Assembly: GCA_016342385.1 (NCBI GenBank)
Contig: JAEINM010000252.1
Span: forward strand, 1 to 6,323
Reading direction: 5' to 3'
DNA: 6,323 nt
Source: Spirochaetaceae bacterium
GTDB taxonomy: Bacteria > Spirochaetota > Spirochaetia > DSM-2461
Numbering within the stretch: position 1 is the stretch's first letter; each line of letters begins with the position of its first letter. The notes beneath the pieces were generated by a model, which saw nothing but the letters and a program-made list of their open reading frames with translations, was not told the origin of the DNA and searched no databases. Shown here piece by piece: positions 1 through 6,038 of the stretch. The translations under genes were made by a program, and so were the position numbers.

Positions 1-60
1 TTTGATTTGATTTGATTTGATTTGATTTGATTTGATTTGATTTGATTTAATTCTATTTCA
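1..60. repeat. TTTGA pentanucleotide tandem repeat (TCAAA on the minus strand)
   Basis: Nine perfect TTTGA units fill positions 1-45 and run off the left edge, so the true copy number is unknown. Three decayed units follow (TTTAA, TTCTA, TTTCA at 46-60), showing erosion at the inner end. In the plus direction every frame hits TGA once per 15 bases; in the minus direction (TCAAA)n has no stop in any frame and encodes repeating N-Q-I-K-S. Tracts of this kind are prone to slipped-strand length change, and a five-base unit shifts the reading frame with each gain or loss. Confidence 0.97.
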
Positions 61-83
61 ATTCCAGAAACTGGAGTGCTCAT
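1..83 (-). CDS. Possible start of an unknown gene whose N-terminus contains the pentanucleotide repeat (partial)
   Basis: An ATG at 83-81 opens a frame that stays open to the window edge. It reads MSTPVSGIEIEL followed by repeated NQIKS pentapeptides from the TCAAA tract. The frame is open from position 119, after a TAA at 122-120, and the ATG is its first conventional start. It lies 111 nt downstream of the FabZ-like gene and on the same strand, so it could be the next gene of the operon or start from its own promoter. Against it: no convincing Shine-Dalgarno site precedes the ATG, unlike most neighbours, and only 27 codons are visible, mostly repeat. The N-terminus matches no family I can name. 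It could be chance openness of a stop-free repeat. Confidence 0.33.
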   Translation of the reverse strand, partial: MSTPVSGIEIELNQIKSNQIKSNQIKS

Positions 84-140
84 TTGAATTAGTTGTCTTG
101 ATCGATTTCTTTTTAAAGTTTATTGTAAAGTAGCTGTATT

Positions 141-146
141 ATTATA
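141..146 (-). promoter_or_regulatory. Possible -10 box (TATAAT) for a minus-strand transcript
   Basis: The minus strand reads a consensus TATAAT at 146-141, about 58 nt before the ATG at 83. No good -35 box sits 16-18 nt upstream (AATAAT or similar), and the region is very AT-rich, so a consensus hexamer may occur by chance. If real, it would give the repeat-containing reading frame its own promoter, separate from the biosynthetic operon. Confidence 0.2.
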
Positions 147-162
147 TTGAAAATTTTCAATA
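145..162. promoter_or_regulatory. 18-nt perfect palindrome, possible operator
   Basis: TATTGAAAATTTTCAATA is its own reverse complement over all 18 bases, centred between 153 and 154. It touches the possible -10 box at 146-141, a placement that would suit a dimeric repressor. As RNA it would form only a weak A/U-rich hairpin with no loop and no following U-run, so an intrinsic terminator for the operon is a poor fit. A smaller interrupted palindrome, TATGA-G-TCATA, lies at 180-190 near the end of the FabZ-like gene. In such AT-rich DNA a palindrome of this length is suggestive rather than conclusive. Confidence 0.35.
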
Positions 163-194
163 AATTATTATACATCTTCTATGAGTCATAAATT

Positions 195-725
195 TTAACC
201 AAGGAAACAGACTTCACTGATAGAAACACTGGCGACTTTCCCCTCTCCGGTAATAATCTGACTTATGACCTTGGCAAAATAGCCGTCACTTTCCAGTAAC
301 TGAGCAATTATTCCCACTGTAGTACCGGGTAATACCGGTTGAAGATAATAGGCCCCCACTACTCTTGTAGCTCTAATGGGAGCAATTTCCGGTGTACCTC
401 TTATCTCAGAGACATTATTTGTTACAAAATAATTCATACAGAGACCCAGCTGCCCCGACATTTCGAGCTGCATGGCTCCCGGATAAACAGGGAAGTCGGG
501 GAAATGTCCTTTGAACAGGGGAAGTTCAGAATCAATATACGATGAGCCTGTGATTATCTTTTTCTCCAGATCCAGGCCGGTCAATTTGTCGACCAGAAGA
601 AAAGGGTCTCTATGGGGAATAATTTTTTGAATATCCTCTTTCCCATAAGAAAACCGAACCGGAAGGTTTTCCGGATCGGCTATTAATTTTTTACGTTTTT
701 TTCTCAGTATGAGATCATAATCCAT
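195..725 (-). CDS. FabZ-like beta-hydroxyacyl-ACP dehydratase (hotdog fold)
   Basis: Predicted to remove water from 3-hydroxyacyl-ACP to give trans-2-enoyl-ACP in the cytoplasm, as FabZ does in type II fatty acid synthesis. The 176-residue protein carries the family signature: IPHRDPFLLVD at 36-46, then GHFPDFPVYPGAMQLE at 73-88 with the expected catalytic His74 and Glu88 (family knowledge: FabZ uses this His/Glu pair). It is longer than a usual FabZ of about 145 residues because of a basic N-terminal extension of about 30 residues (RKKRKK at 8-13). It is the last gene of the recognisable operon; its ATG overlaps the stop of the alpha-oxoamine synthase by one base (TGATG), which suggests coupled translation, and GGTGA about 9 nt upstream can serve as ribosome binding site. 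The chromosomal housekeeping FabZ is an alternative identity, but the neighbours argue for a pathway-specific dehydratase. Confidence 0.88.
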   Translation of the reverse strand: MDYDLILRKKRKKLIADPENLPVRFSYGKEDIQKIIPHRDPFLLVDKLTGLDLEKKIITGSSYIDSELPLFKGHFPDFPVYPGAMQLEMSGQLGLCMNYFVTNNVSEIRGTPEIAPIRATRVVGAYYLQPVLPGTTVGIIAQLLESDGYFAKVISQIITGEGKVASVSISEVCFLG

Positions 726-1984
726 CAGGATTTTTCACCCTTTACAATGACATCTTCAATAATATTGAGTGTCTCATCCATCTCAGCCTGGGTCAACTGG
801 CTGGAAACTGACATTCTGAATCGTCTGGCATGGGCCGGAACAGCAGGAAAGTCTACTGGTTGAAGGAATAGCCCTCTTGTCTGCATTCCTGCGGCATACT
901 TTAGTAATTTTTCACCGGAAGCACCAATGATTATTGGAATAACCTGTGATTCTGTATCACCGAGATCCAGATTCATAGCGAGAAGACTCTTCTTCATAAA
1001 TCGTGTGTTTTCCCACATCTTATCTCGAAGGGAAGAATCCCTGGTCGCCACTTCAAGAGCCTTAATAAGTCCACCTGAAACAGCCGGTGAAGGAGCACAG
1101 GAAAAGTTCCATGGAGATGAATACCCCTTTAAGTATTTGATTAAAGATTTATTGGCACAGACGAAACCGCCTACTCCGCCAAAAGATTTACTCATGGTAC
1201 CAAAAGTAATCCCCACTTTGTCTTCTACACCGAAATGTTCTGCCACACCCCGACCGTTCTCACCGAACATGAGAGTCGAGTGGGCTTCATCAATATAGAT
1301 TCCAGCTTTGTATTGCTCACAGATTTCAACAATTTCCGGCATTTTCGCTAAATCACCATCCATTGAATAAACACCTTCCACAACAACAAGAACTCTTTTA
1401 CCTTTGCATTTTTCAAGCATCATCTGGAGAGAATCCATATCATTGTGGGCAAAGAAAAGCATCTTGGCCCCGGACAAGGTCCCGCCATCAACTAAACTTC
1501 TATGGCATTTTTCATCCATGACAAGAAAGTCACCTTTTCTCATTATTCCCTGAATAGCACCGACATTTCCTCCAAAACCACTGGAATAAAGAAGGCAGTC
1601 CTCTTTCTGTTTAAAAGCGGCAATTTTACTTGCCAGCTCTGTATGAATATCAAGAGTACCGGAAAGCAAAGGAGCACCTGAAGAACTTAATCCATATTTT
1701 TGTACAGCTTCTACGGCAGCCTGAATGACTTCAGGATGTGTGGAAAGACCGAGATAGTTATAGGAAGTCAAGTTGATAATATGTCTTTTCTTCCCATCAA
1801 GATTACTCAGGATCTCTGTAGAAACTCTCGGTGCATCGAGAAGCTCCTGTTCAAAGAAACTAAAGACTTCTTTAACTTTCGGATTATTAATCCATTCATT
1901 AAAATCATCAGGAGGTGATAAAACATCGGCATTATCATTGTAATGAAAATCTGCCAAACTATAGTTTAATATGTTATCTGCCAT
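725..1984 (-). CDS. PLP-dependent alpha-oxoamine synthase (BioF/serine palmitoyltransferase/KBL family)
   Basis: The family joins an acyl thioester to an amino acid with loss of CO2, giving an alpha-amino ketone. The 419 residues show the fold-type I landmarks in order: SYNYLGLS (74-81), LLSGTLDIH (106-114), SSGFGGN (134-140), DEKCHRSL with PLP-stacking His161 (157-164), EGVYSMDGD (203-211), DEAHS with PLP-binding Asp232 (232-236), TMSKSFGGVGG with Schiff-base Lys266 (263-273), and a C-terminal VPAHARRFRMS (382-392) matching the family's 'VP..taRLR' substrate-carboxylate region. It has about 40 more N-terminal residues than E. coli BioF. In the glycine-rich loop, BioF has Ser-Arg where this protein has Ala-Pro (104-105), so the substrate may differ. 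AAGGGG 5 nt before the ATG is a good ribosome site. The ACP gene ends 19 nt upstream, suggesting an acyl-ACP donor. BioF itself is less likely because no biotin genes are present; the amino acid (Gly, Ala, Ser, cysteate) cannot be read from sequence. Confidence 0.9.
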   Translation of the reverse strand: MADNILNYSLADFHYNDNADVLSPPDDFNEWINNPKVKEVFSFFEQELLDAPRVSTEILSNLDGKKRHIINLTSYNYLGLSTHPEVIQAAVEAVQKYGLSSSGAPLLSGTLDIHTELASKIAAFKQKEDCLLYSSGFGGNVGAIQGIMRKGDFLVMDEKCHRSLVDGGTLSGAKMLFFAHNDMDSLQMMLEKCKGKRVLVVVEGVYSMDGDLAKMPEIVEICEQYKAGIYIDEAHSTLMFGENGRGVAEHFGVEDKVGITFGTMSKSFGGVGGFVCANKSLIKYLKGYSSPWNFSCAPSPAVSGGLIKALEVATRDSSLRDKMWENTRFMKKSLLAMNLDLGDTESQVIPIIIGASGEKLLKYAAGMQTRGLFLQPVDFPAVPAHARRFRMSVSSQLTQAEMDETLNIIEDVIVKGEKS

Positions 1985-2003
1985 GGTAGCCCCTTATTAA
2001 TTC

Positions 2004-2249
2004 TTATGCTTCAGCGAAAGCTAAAAACTTATCAGCTAACTGATCGATAGTTTCGATATCTGCAAGCTCTGCTCTGGGAACTTTAATATTGAGCTCACGC
2101 ATGGAGCATGAAACAACTTCAATCATATCGAGACTATTCGCTCCATAATCCTTCATTGATTTCATTGGATCAATTGTCTCATTTTCCAGATCGTCCAGAT
2201 TCTCAATAATATTTTGTGAAATTACCTCAATAATTTTTTCTTTAGTCAT
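2004..2249 (-). CDS. Acyl carrier protein, free-standing
   Basis: An 81-residue acidic protein of normal ACP size. The phosphopantetheine site is Ser39 in YGANSLDMIEV (35-45), the usual DSL motif with Asn in place of Asp. A 4'-phosphopantetheinyl transferase must load it; none is in the window. It lies between the enoyl reductase and the alpha-oxoamine synthase and probably carries the chain for the enzymes of this operon. Established knowledge: acceptor ACPs for beta-branching in trans-AT polyketide synthases usually carry a Trp six residues after the serine; here that position is Val45, so this ACP lacks that mark and may be the donor carrier, a general chain carrier, or a type II variant. 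The ATG is fixed by AGGAG at 2260-2256, spaced 6 nt. Confidence 0.93.
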   Translation of the reverse strand: MTKEKIIEVISQNIIENLDDLENETIDPMKSMKDYGANSLDMIEVVSCSMRELNIKVPRAELADIETIDQLADKFLAFAEA

Positions 2250-2280
2250 GTTATTCTCCTCATTATTATATCTCCTTTTA
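2246..2280 (-). promoter_or_regulatory. Tandem Shine-Dalgarno sites before the ACP gene
   Basis: The 43-nt gap before the ACP gene contains two ribosome sites. AAGGAG at 2277-2272 sits 8 nt before an ATG at 2263, which opens only five codons (MRRIT) and stops by overlapping the ACP ATG (ACATGA). AGGAG at 2260-2256 serves the ACP start itself. Double loading could raise ACP output above that of the flanking enzymes, as a carrier protein would need. That role is inference; the motifs are seen directly. Confidence 0.45.
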
Positions 2281-2292
2281 TCAAAGAGTTAT

Positions 2293-3102
2293 TTACATTT
2301 TTGATTTTATATATCTCATCATCGAATTGTCCTGATAGGGGAATCCGTAATCCACATTGATTATCTGCCCGTTCATGGCATTCATAAGCCCACTGCACAT
2401 GGCAAAAACAGAATCAGCACATTCAGCGGGAGTCAGGAACATGGATTCTTCAATTCCCTCTTTCGCCATAAACTCAAAGAACTCCTCTCCGAATATGAGA
2501 TTGAATGACTCGGTTTTAACCGTCCCGAAACGAATGACATTAACTGTACTACCCTGTCCTTCATTATAGAGATGGACAGACATATATTTCGAGAGAAACT
2601 CCAGGAGAGATTTAGATGCTGCCACATAGTCGTAACCCTGATAAAAATGATCTGGTCCGTCACTGGATATGGCTAGAATTTTTTCTGGATAGGACCCAAA
2701 TATCTTTTTAGCCTTCTGCGTGTAATCAACTAATGGCCAGGTGCTGTAATCCAGAGTCTTATATAGTGATCTTTTCTTGTAGTCTTCCAGAGATTTAGGA
2801 CTTTGAGCAAAACCCACATTACTGACAAAAATGTCCAGCTTATCTTCTTTCTCTTTAATTGTGTCCATAACCATCTGAGTATCTTCGGCAATTGAAACAT
2901 CGGCCTGGATAAAAACCGGAGCTTTTGCTGCTCCCTCTTTTTTAAAATCAGCTGTGATCTCATCGAGATCTGCTGATCCCCATTTATAAGTAAGATAGGT
3001 TGCCGCACCGGCTTTTGCCAGTTTCATCGCACTGGCAAGACCTATCCCTTTTGTTCCACCGGTTATTAAAACAGATTTTCCGCTTAAATCAATTTGTATC
3101 AT
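2293..3102 (-). CDS. Enoyl-ACP reductase of the SDR family (FabL/FabI-like, Y-x6-K type)
   Basis: Predicted to reduce a 2-enoyl-ACP with NAD(P)H. From the chosen start the protein has 269 residues, with the Rossmann motif TGGTKGIG at 14-21, NVG at 95-97, serines at 146-147, and an active site reading YDYVAASK. Its Tyr157 and Lys164 are separated by six residues. Ketoreductases have Y-x3-K, whereas Y-x6-K is the known mark of FabI/FabL enoyl reductases, and the stretch SSDG...YDYVAASKSLLEFL aligns by eye with FabL. I chose the ATG at 3102 because AGG lies 7 nt upstream and the protein then begins MIQIDLSGKSVLITGG, the usual SDR start; a TTG at 3126 overlapping the ECH2 stop (TTGA) would add eight residues but has no ribosome site. 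Its place just after ECH2 suggests it saturates the branched product. The nearest alternative is an SDR of other function. Confidence 0.82.
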   Translation of the reverse strand: MIQIDLSGKSVLITGGTKGIGLASAMKLAKAGAATYLTYKWGSADLDEITADFKKEGAAKAPVFIQADVSIAEDTQMVMDTIKEKEDKLDIFVSNVGFAQSPKSLEDYKKRSLYKTLDYSTWPLVDYTQKAKKIFGSYPEKILAISSDGPDHFYQGYDYVAASKSLLEFLSKYMSVHLYNEGQGSTVNVIRFGTVKTESFNLIFGEEFFEFMAKEGIEESMFLTPAECADSVFAMCSGLMNAMNGQIINVDYGFPYQDNSMMRYIKSKM

Positions 3103-3122
3103 TATTGTACCTGTTCTCTTTT

Positions 3123-3872
3123 TCAATCAGCATAAAAGCTGTTAATAATATCTTTTGTTTCCGGATAGGCAAAGCTGAGTTTATGCATCATATCTTCCTG
3201 AAGTCTGGCATCAATCAGCAGCTTCTTCTTTTTGGAACTCAATGTATACTTTAAAAGATATACGGATTTTACATTCTTCTCACTTATTTGTAAAGCAATG
3301 TCCAGAGCCTTTGGCATTACATCTTTTTTAGGAAGTATATAATTGATATTTGTCCCTTTGTTCAATAGCTCACTACCTTTAAAACGCTTACCCGTGTACA
3401 TCATTTCATTAGCGACAAAATCACCCATCAATCCCTGAAGAAGTGTGGTCGTTCCCATTCCGGGAGTGAATCCCATATTCATAAAGACTGCGCCATAGCG
3501 ACTCTCCCTGGCAGCGATAACAATATCCGAACAGAGAGCAAGAACAAGTCCTCCGCCCATGGCATGTCCTTCCATGGCGGCAATAATCGGATATTCCGCG
3601 TTGACAAGCCGTTCCGACATTAAAAGGTCTTTTACGTCAATGACTCCGTTACTGAGATCTATAAGTGTATCTTTTTCGGCACCGGCACAGAAAACAGAAT
3701 CCAGGCCTGAGAGAATCATGGCGTGTGGTTTATACTTTGCTTCGAGATCATCCATAGCAGCGAGAAAACCTCTGATAAAATCATTTGAAAAGATATTCTT
3801 ATTTTCCACATCATTCATTTTCAAATGCGCAATGTTGAACTCGTCAACATGGAGTTCCATATTTTTTGCCAC
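3123..3872 (-). CDS. ECH2: decarboxylating enoyl-CoA hydratase-like protein of a beta-branching cassette (PksI/CurF-ECH2 type)
   Basis: In HMGS cassettes ECH2 decarboxylates the 3-methylglutaconyl-ACP made by ECH1, leaving a beta-methyl enoyl-ACP. The 249-residue crotonase-fold protein shows FCAGAEK (61-67) and IAAMEGHAMGGG (97-108), which form the oxyanion hole, then the GFTPGMGTT segment (134-142) and MMYTGKRFKGSELLNKG (157-173), both characteristic of PksI-like proteins. The hydratase glutamates of true crotonases are not evident at the usual place, where GFTPGMG stands. Translation starts at GTG, supported by GGGAG at 3883-3879 with 6-nt spacing; a later ATG at 3860 has no ribosome site. 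The gap to the ECH1 stop is one base, so the two are probably translationally coupled. Confidence 0.9.
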   Translation of the reverse strand: MAKNMELHVDEFNIAHLKMNDVENKNIFSNDFIRGFLAAMDDLEAKYKPHAMILSGLDSVFCAGAEKDTLIDLSNGVIDVKDLLMSERLVNAEYPIIAAMEGHAMGGGLVLALCSDIVIAARESRYGAVFMNMGFTPGMGTTTLLQGLMGDFVANEMMYTGKRFKGSELLNKGTNINYILPKKDVMPKALDIALQISEKNVKSVYLLKYTLSSKKKKLLIDARLQEDMMHKLSFAYPETKDIINSFYAD

Positions 3873-3873
3873 T

Positions 3874-4695
3874 TTATTCTCCCGTTACAGGCTGAGAGGG
3901 TTTAAACCTCTCGAACCATGAGGGTAAATTCCCCTCGTTGAAATTTTTAACGGCTGCAAGAACCGATTCTTCTTTTATTAAATCAAACAGTGTCTTTTCT
4001 GCTAGTTCTTTTCTCTCTGAGAAATCCGATTCGAGAAATTTATGGGTAAAATCCTTAAAAACACTGACTGCCTGCGGAGAGGTTCTCATAATCTGACGAC
4101 AGATTGATTTGACCCCTTTCTCGAAACCTTCTGAAGAGAAAACTTCATCGACAAGCCCGATATTCATTGCTTTTTCAGCATTTAACTGAGCAGAAGTAAG
4201 AACCATATAACGGGCTTTCTGAGGAGAAACGCGAAGCATAAAAAGATAGGGTAGAACATTGGCGGGGATTATCCCGATTAAAGCCTCACTCAATTCAAAA
4301 GAGGCTTTATCCGATGCCAGAACCACATCACAGGCAGCTGTAATCCCCATCCCACCTGCTTTCACAGGTCCGTCAATAAGGCAGACAACCGTTTTTTTAC
4401 AGTGATAAATATCTGACAGAAGAGTTGTATAATCATGAACGGCTTTAATAACAGGTTCTATGCTGGCCTTTCCCTCTTCTAAAGCTACCAGATCCATACC
4501 GAGACAGAAATTTTTCCCTCTGGAACGGATAATGATAAACTTGGCTTCCTCATTTAATGATAAATGATGGAGAGCAGAAGAAAACTCACTGAGAAAAGAG
4601 GGGTTTAAACGATTGCCCCCCTCTCCATCGAGAAGAGTGATAATTCCGGCTCCCGAATCTATCGCACTATCTACAAAAGACAAACCTAACTCCAC
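3874..4695 (-). CDS. ECH1: dehydrating enoyl-CoA hydratase-like protein of a beta-branching cassette (PksH/CurE type)
   Basis: ECH1 removes water from the HMG-type ACP intermediate to give a 3-methylglutaconyl-ACP. The 273-residue crotonase-fold protein has NFCLGMDL (62-69) and VKAGGMGITAACD (111-123), then SFELSEALIGIIPANVLPYL (132-151). The FELSEAL.G.IPANVLP string is typical of PksH/CurE and holds the glutamates at 134 and 137. The family normally has about 250-260 residues; this one is of normal length with a slightly longer tail. The frame begins at GTG 4695, overlapping the HMGS stop by 10 bases, with no clear ribosome site; a TTG at 4683 with GGAG 6 nt upstream is an equally good start and would trim four residues. 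Either start implies coupled translation with HMGS. Confidence 0.9.
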   Translation of the reverse strand: MELGLSFVDSAIDSGAGIITLLDGEGGNRLNPSFLSEFSSALHHLSLNEEAKFIIIRSRGKNFCLGMDLVALEEGKASIEPVIKAVHDYTTLLSDIYHCKKTVVCLIDGPVKAGGMGITAACDVVLASDKASFELSEALIGIIPANVLPYLFMLRVSPQKARYMVLTSAQLNAEKAMNIGLVDEVFSSEGFEKGVKSICRQIMRTSPQAVSVFKDFTHKFLESDFSERKELAEKTLFDLIKEESVLAAVKNFNEGNLPSWFERFKPSQPVTGE

Positions 4696-5924
4696 TCATA
4701 AGTTCTGTAGTAATCTTTTACGTCCTTGAGGACCAGAAGACCTTTACCTTCATAATGCTTTTTATAATGGCCATCTAATATATCAAAATCCGGTGTAAAA
4801 TTCGGGTTTTCAATGAGAGTGTTTCTCAATTTCTCTATCATTTCATATTCTTCAACAGTACATTCCCGTCTCTTGTCAAATTCCTCGTGTAATTTCATAG
4901 ATTTAAGGATTTTGCGGCTGTTCTTTTGAATAATACCACTGTAAAACTCTCCAATAGCACCGGAACCATAGGCAAACAAACTGATTCTATCACCTTCATC
5001 AATGGGTGCATCGGTTGAAAGCAAAGCGGAAAGACCGACAAAGTTACTGCATCCGTAGGTAGATCCGATTCTTCTGGATAACTGCAGACCGGGCAGAACT
5101 CTCTTATCAAAATCAGCCTGGATCTCTTTCTTTTTCAGTCGGACCTCACGATCGCGGTTCAACAGGGTTCTATGAGCCTGAAAAGCAATCCCCGGGAATG
5201 GAGTATGATAGAGGTTGTAGCGAAAATCTTTTTCATAATCAATTTTTCCGCCGACTTTATCACAGTAATCAGCATATGATCCCTCAAGAGCATCCATATA
5301 AGAGTAGAGACTAACTTCATTGTTTCCGACTTCCGCCAATGCCGTAGGTCTGAATGTGTCATAAATATCAGTTGACCAGTTTCCCCGTTTATCCATTTCT
5401 ATTTCAAGGACTTCAGGATTATCGCTGATGATAAATGCGGCAGCTGTTCCACCCATTACAAATTCTTCTTTCGTATTGAGGTGTTCCCGGGAAAAGTCCG
5501 TAGCTATAACAAGAGCTTTTTTTCCGTGGTTATGACCGGAAGCAACCCAGCTCAAAGCGGGGTCCATGGCGGCAACACCGCTATAACAGGCGTGTTTCGT
5601 TTCATAGTTTCGAATATTATGGTGAAGACCTAAAGCCCCCATGATATTTGTACTAATGGGCTTTCCGAAGTCTACAGAACCCTCGGTTCCCACAATCAGC
5701 ATACCAATCTCTGAAGGATCTATCCCCTCCATGACTTTTTTAGCGGCATTCGCTCCCATAGTAACTGTGTCTTCCCAGGGCGGGTTAAGCGACCTTGTAT
5801 CGATTAGAAAATCACTGACCACTTTTTCAGGATCCAGACCTCTGGCAACAGCCAGCTTTTTCTGATCGAGGAACATGGAAGTTCCGTAAATATTTATTTT
5901 TTCTATTCCTACTTTCCGATTCAA
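4686..5924 (-). CDS. HMG-CoA-synthase-family beta-branching enzyme (PksG/CurD type, HMG-ACP synthase)
   Basis: In beta-branching, this enzyme adds an acetyl-derived carbanion from a donor ACP to the beta-keto group of an acyl-ACP, in an aldol-type reaction like that of mevalonate-pathway HMG-CoA synthase. The 412 residues show the thiolase-fold triad in family context: Glu81 in VGTEGSVDFGKPIST (78-92), nucleophile Cys113 in ACYSG (112-116), and His240 in YHTPFPGIAFQAHR (239-252). YGCSNF (290-295) and AYGSGAIGEFYSG (318-330) follow; the latter is a PksG-like ending. The PksH and PksI homologues directly downstream make a polyketide/acyl-ACP role far more likely than mevalonate synthesis. The start is TTG at 5924, supported by AGGAG at 5938-5934 (9-nt spacing) and by the family-typical VGIEKINIYG soon after; no ATG fits. 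It follows a 114-nt gap after the ketoreductase. Confidence 0.92.
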   Translation of the reverse strand: MNRKVGIEKINIYGTSMFLDQKKLAVARGLDPEKVVSDFLIDTRSLNPPWEDTVTMGANAAKKVMEGIDPSEIGMLIVGTEGSVDFGKPISTNIMGALGLHHNIRNYETKHACYSGVAAMDPALSWVASGHNHGKKALVIATDFSREHLNTKEEFVMGGTAAAFIISDNPEVLEIEMDKRGNWSTDIYDTFRPTALAEVGNNEVSLYSYMDALEGSYADYCDKVGGKIDYEKDFRYNLYHTPFPGIAFQAHRTLLNRDREVRLKKKEIQADFDKRVLPGLQLSRRIGSTYGCSNFVGLSALLSTDAPIDEGDRISLFAYGSGAIGEFYSGIIQKNSRKILKSMKLHEEFDKRRECTVEEYEMIEKLRNTLIENPNFTPDFDILDGHYKKHYEGKGLLVLKDVKDYYRTYEWS

Positions 5925-6038
5925 TTTCCTTTTCTCCTATTCTATTGTTACGACTAAGAATGGGGTCCCGACACTACGTATCCGGGGCTGCATGGCCGAG
6001 CAGCAAACACTCTTGCAACCAGATGCCCATTTTATCTT
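5925..6038 (-). other. GC-rich intergenic leader before the HMGS gene with a hairpin and a tiny reading frame
   Basis: This 114-nt spacer is the longest between recognised genes of the operon. Positions 5961-6030 contain 42 G/C in 70 bases (60%), against 30% in 5931-5960. On the minus strand a hairpin can form at 5985-5967: GATAC pairs with GTGTC (one G-U) around a three-base loop, with two more C-G pairs beyond a mismatch. No U-run follows, so it is not a standard terminator. A second small stem, GCAA/TTGC, lies nearby. An 18-codon frame (MGIWLQECLLLGHAAPDT, 6030-5974) lacks a ribosome site and is probably not a gene. I see no convincing promoter. It may be a leader, an RNA-processing site, or the relic of a lost gene. 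Confidence 0.4.

Noticed and set aside
62..76. Hairpin TCCAG-AAA-CTGGA as a terminator
   Set aside because: The stem is only five or six pairs and neither strand has a following U-run.
927..1298. A plus-strand open frame of 123 codons opposite the alpha-oxoamine synthase
   Set aside because: It is antisense to a gene with full family motifs, has no recognisable domain, and is a shadow of that gene. The same holds for the other plus-strand frames at 339-545, 1700-1918, 2357-2569, 3000-3254, 3559-3921 and 5641-5865.
2246..2263. A five-codon frame (MRRIT) with its own ribosome site, overlapping the ACP start
   Set aside because: Too short to call a gene. It arises from the second Shine-Dalgarno sequence and is better described as part of a tandem ribosome site.
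3103..3126. TTG at 3126 as the start of the enoyl reductase
   Set aside because: It overlaps the ECH2 stop neatly (TTGA) but lacks a ribosome site; the ATG at 3102 has one and gives the normal SDR N-terminus.
4686..5924. HMGS gene as part of a mevalonate pathway
   Set aside because: No other mevalonate gene is present, and the adjacent ECH1/ECH2 pair and ACP match polyketide-type beta-branching.
5974..6030. An 18-codon frame in the leader before the HMGS gene
   Set aside because: No Shine-Dalgarno site, no recognisable features, and GC-rich DNA favours open frames; reported only within the leader.
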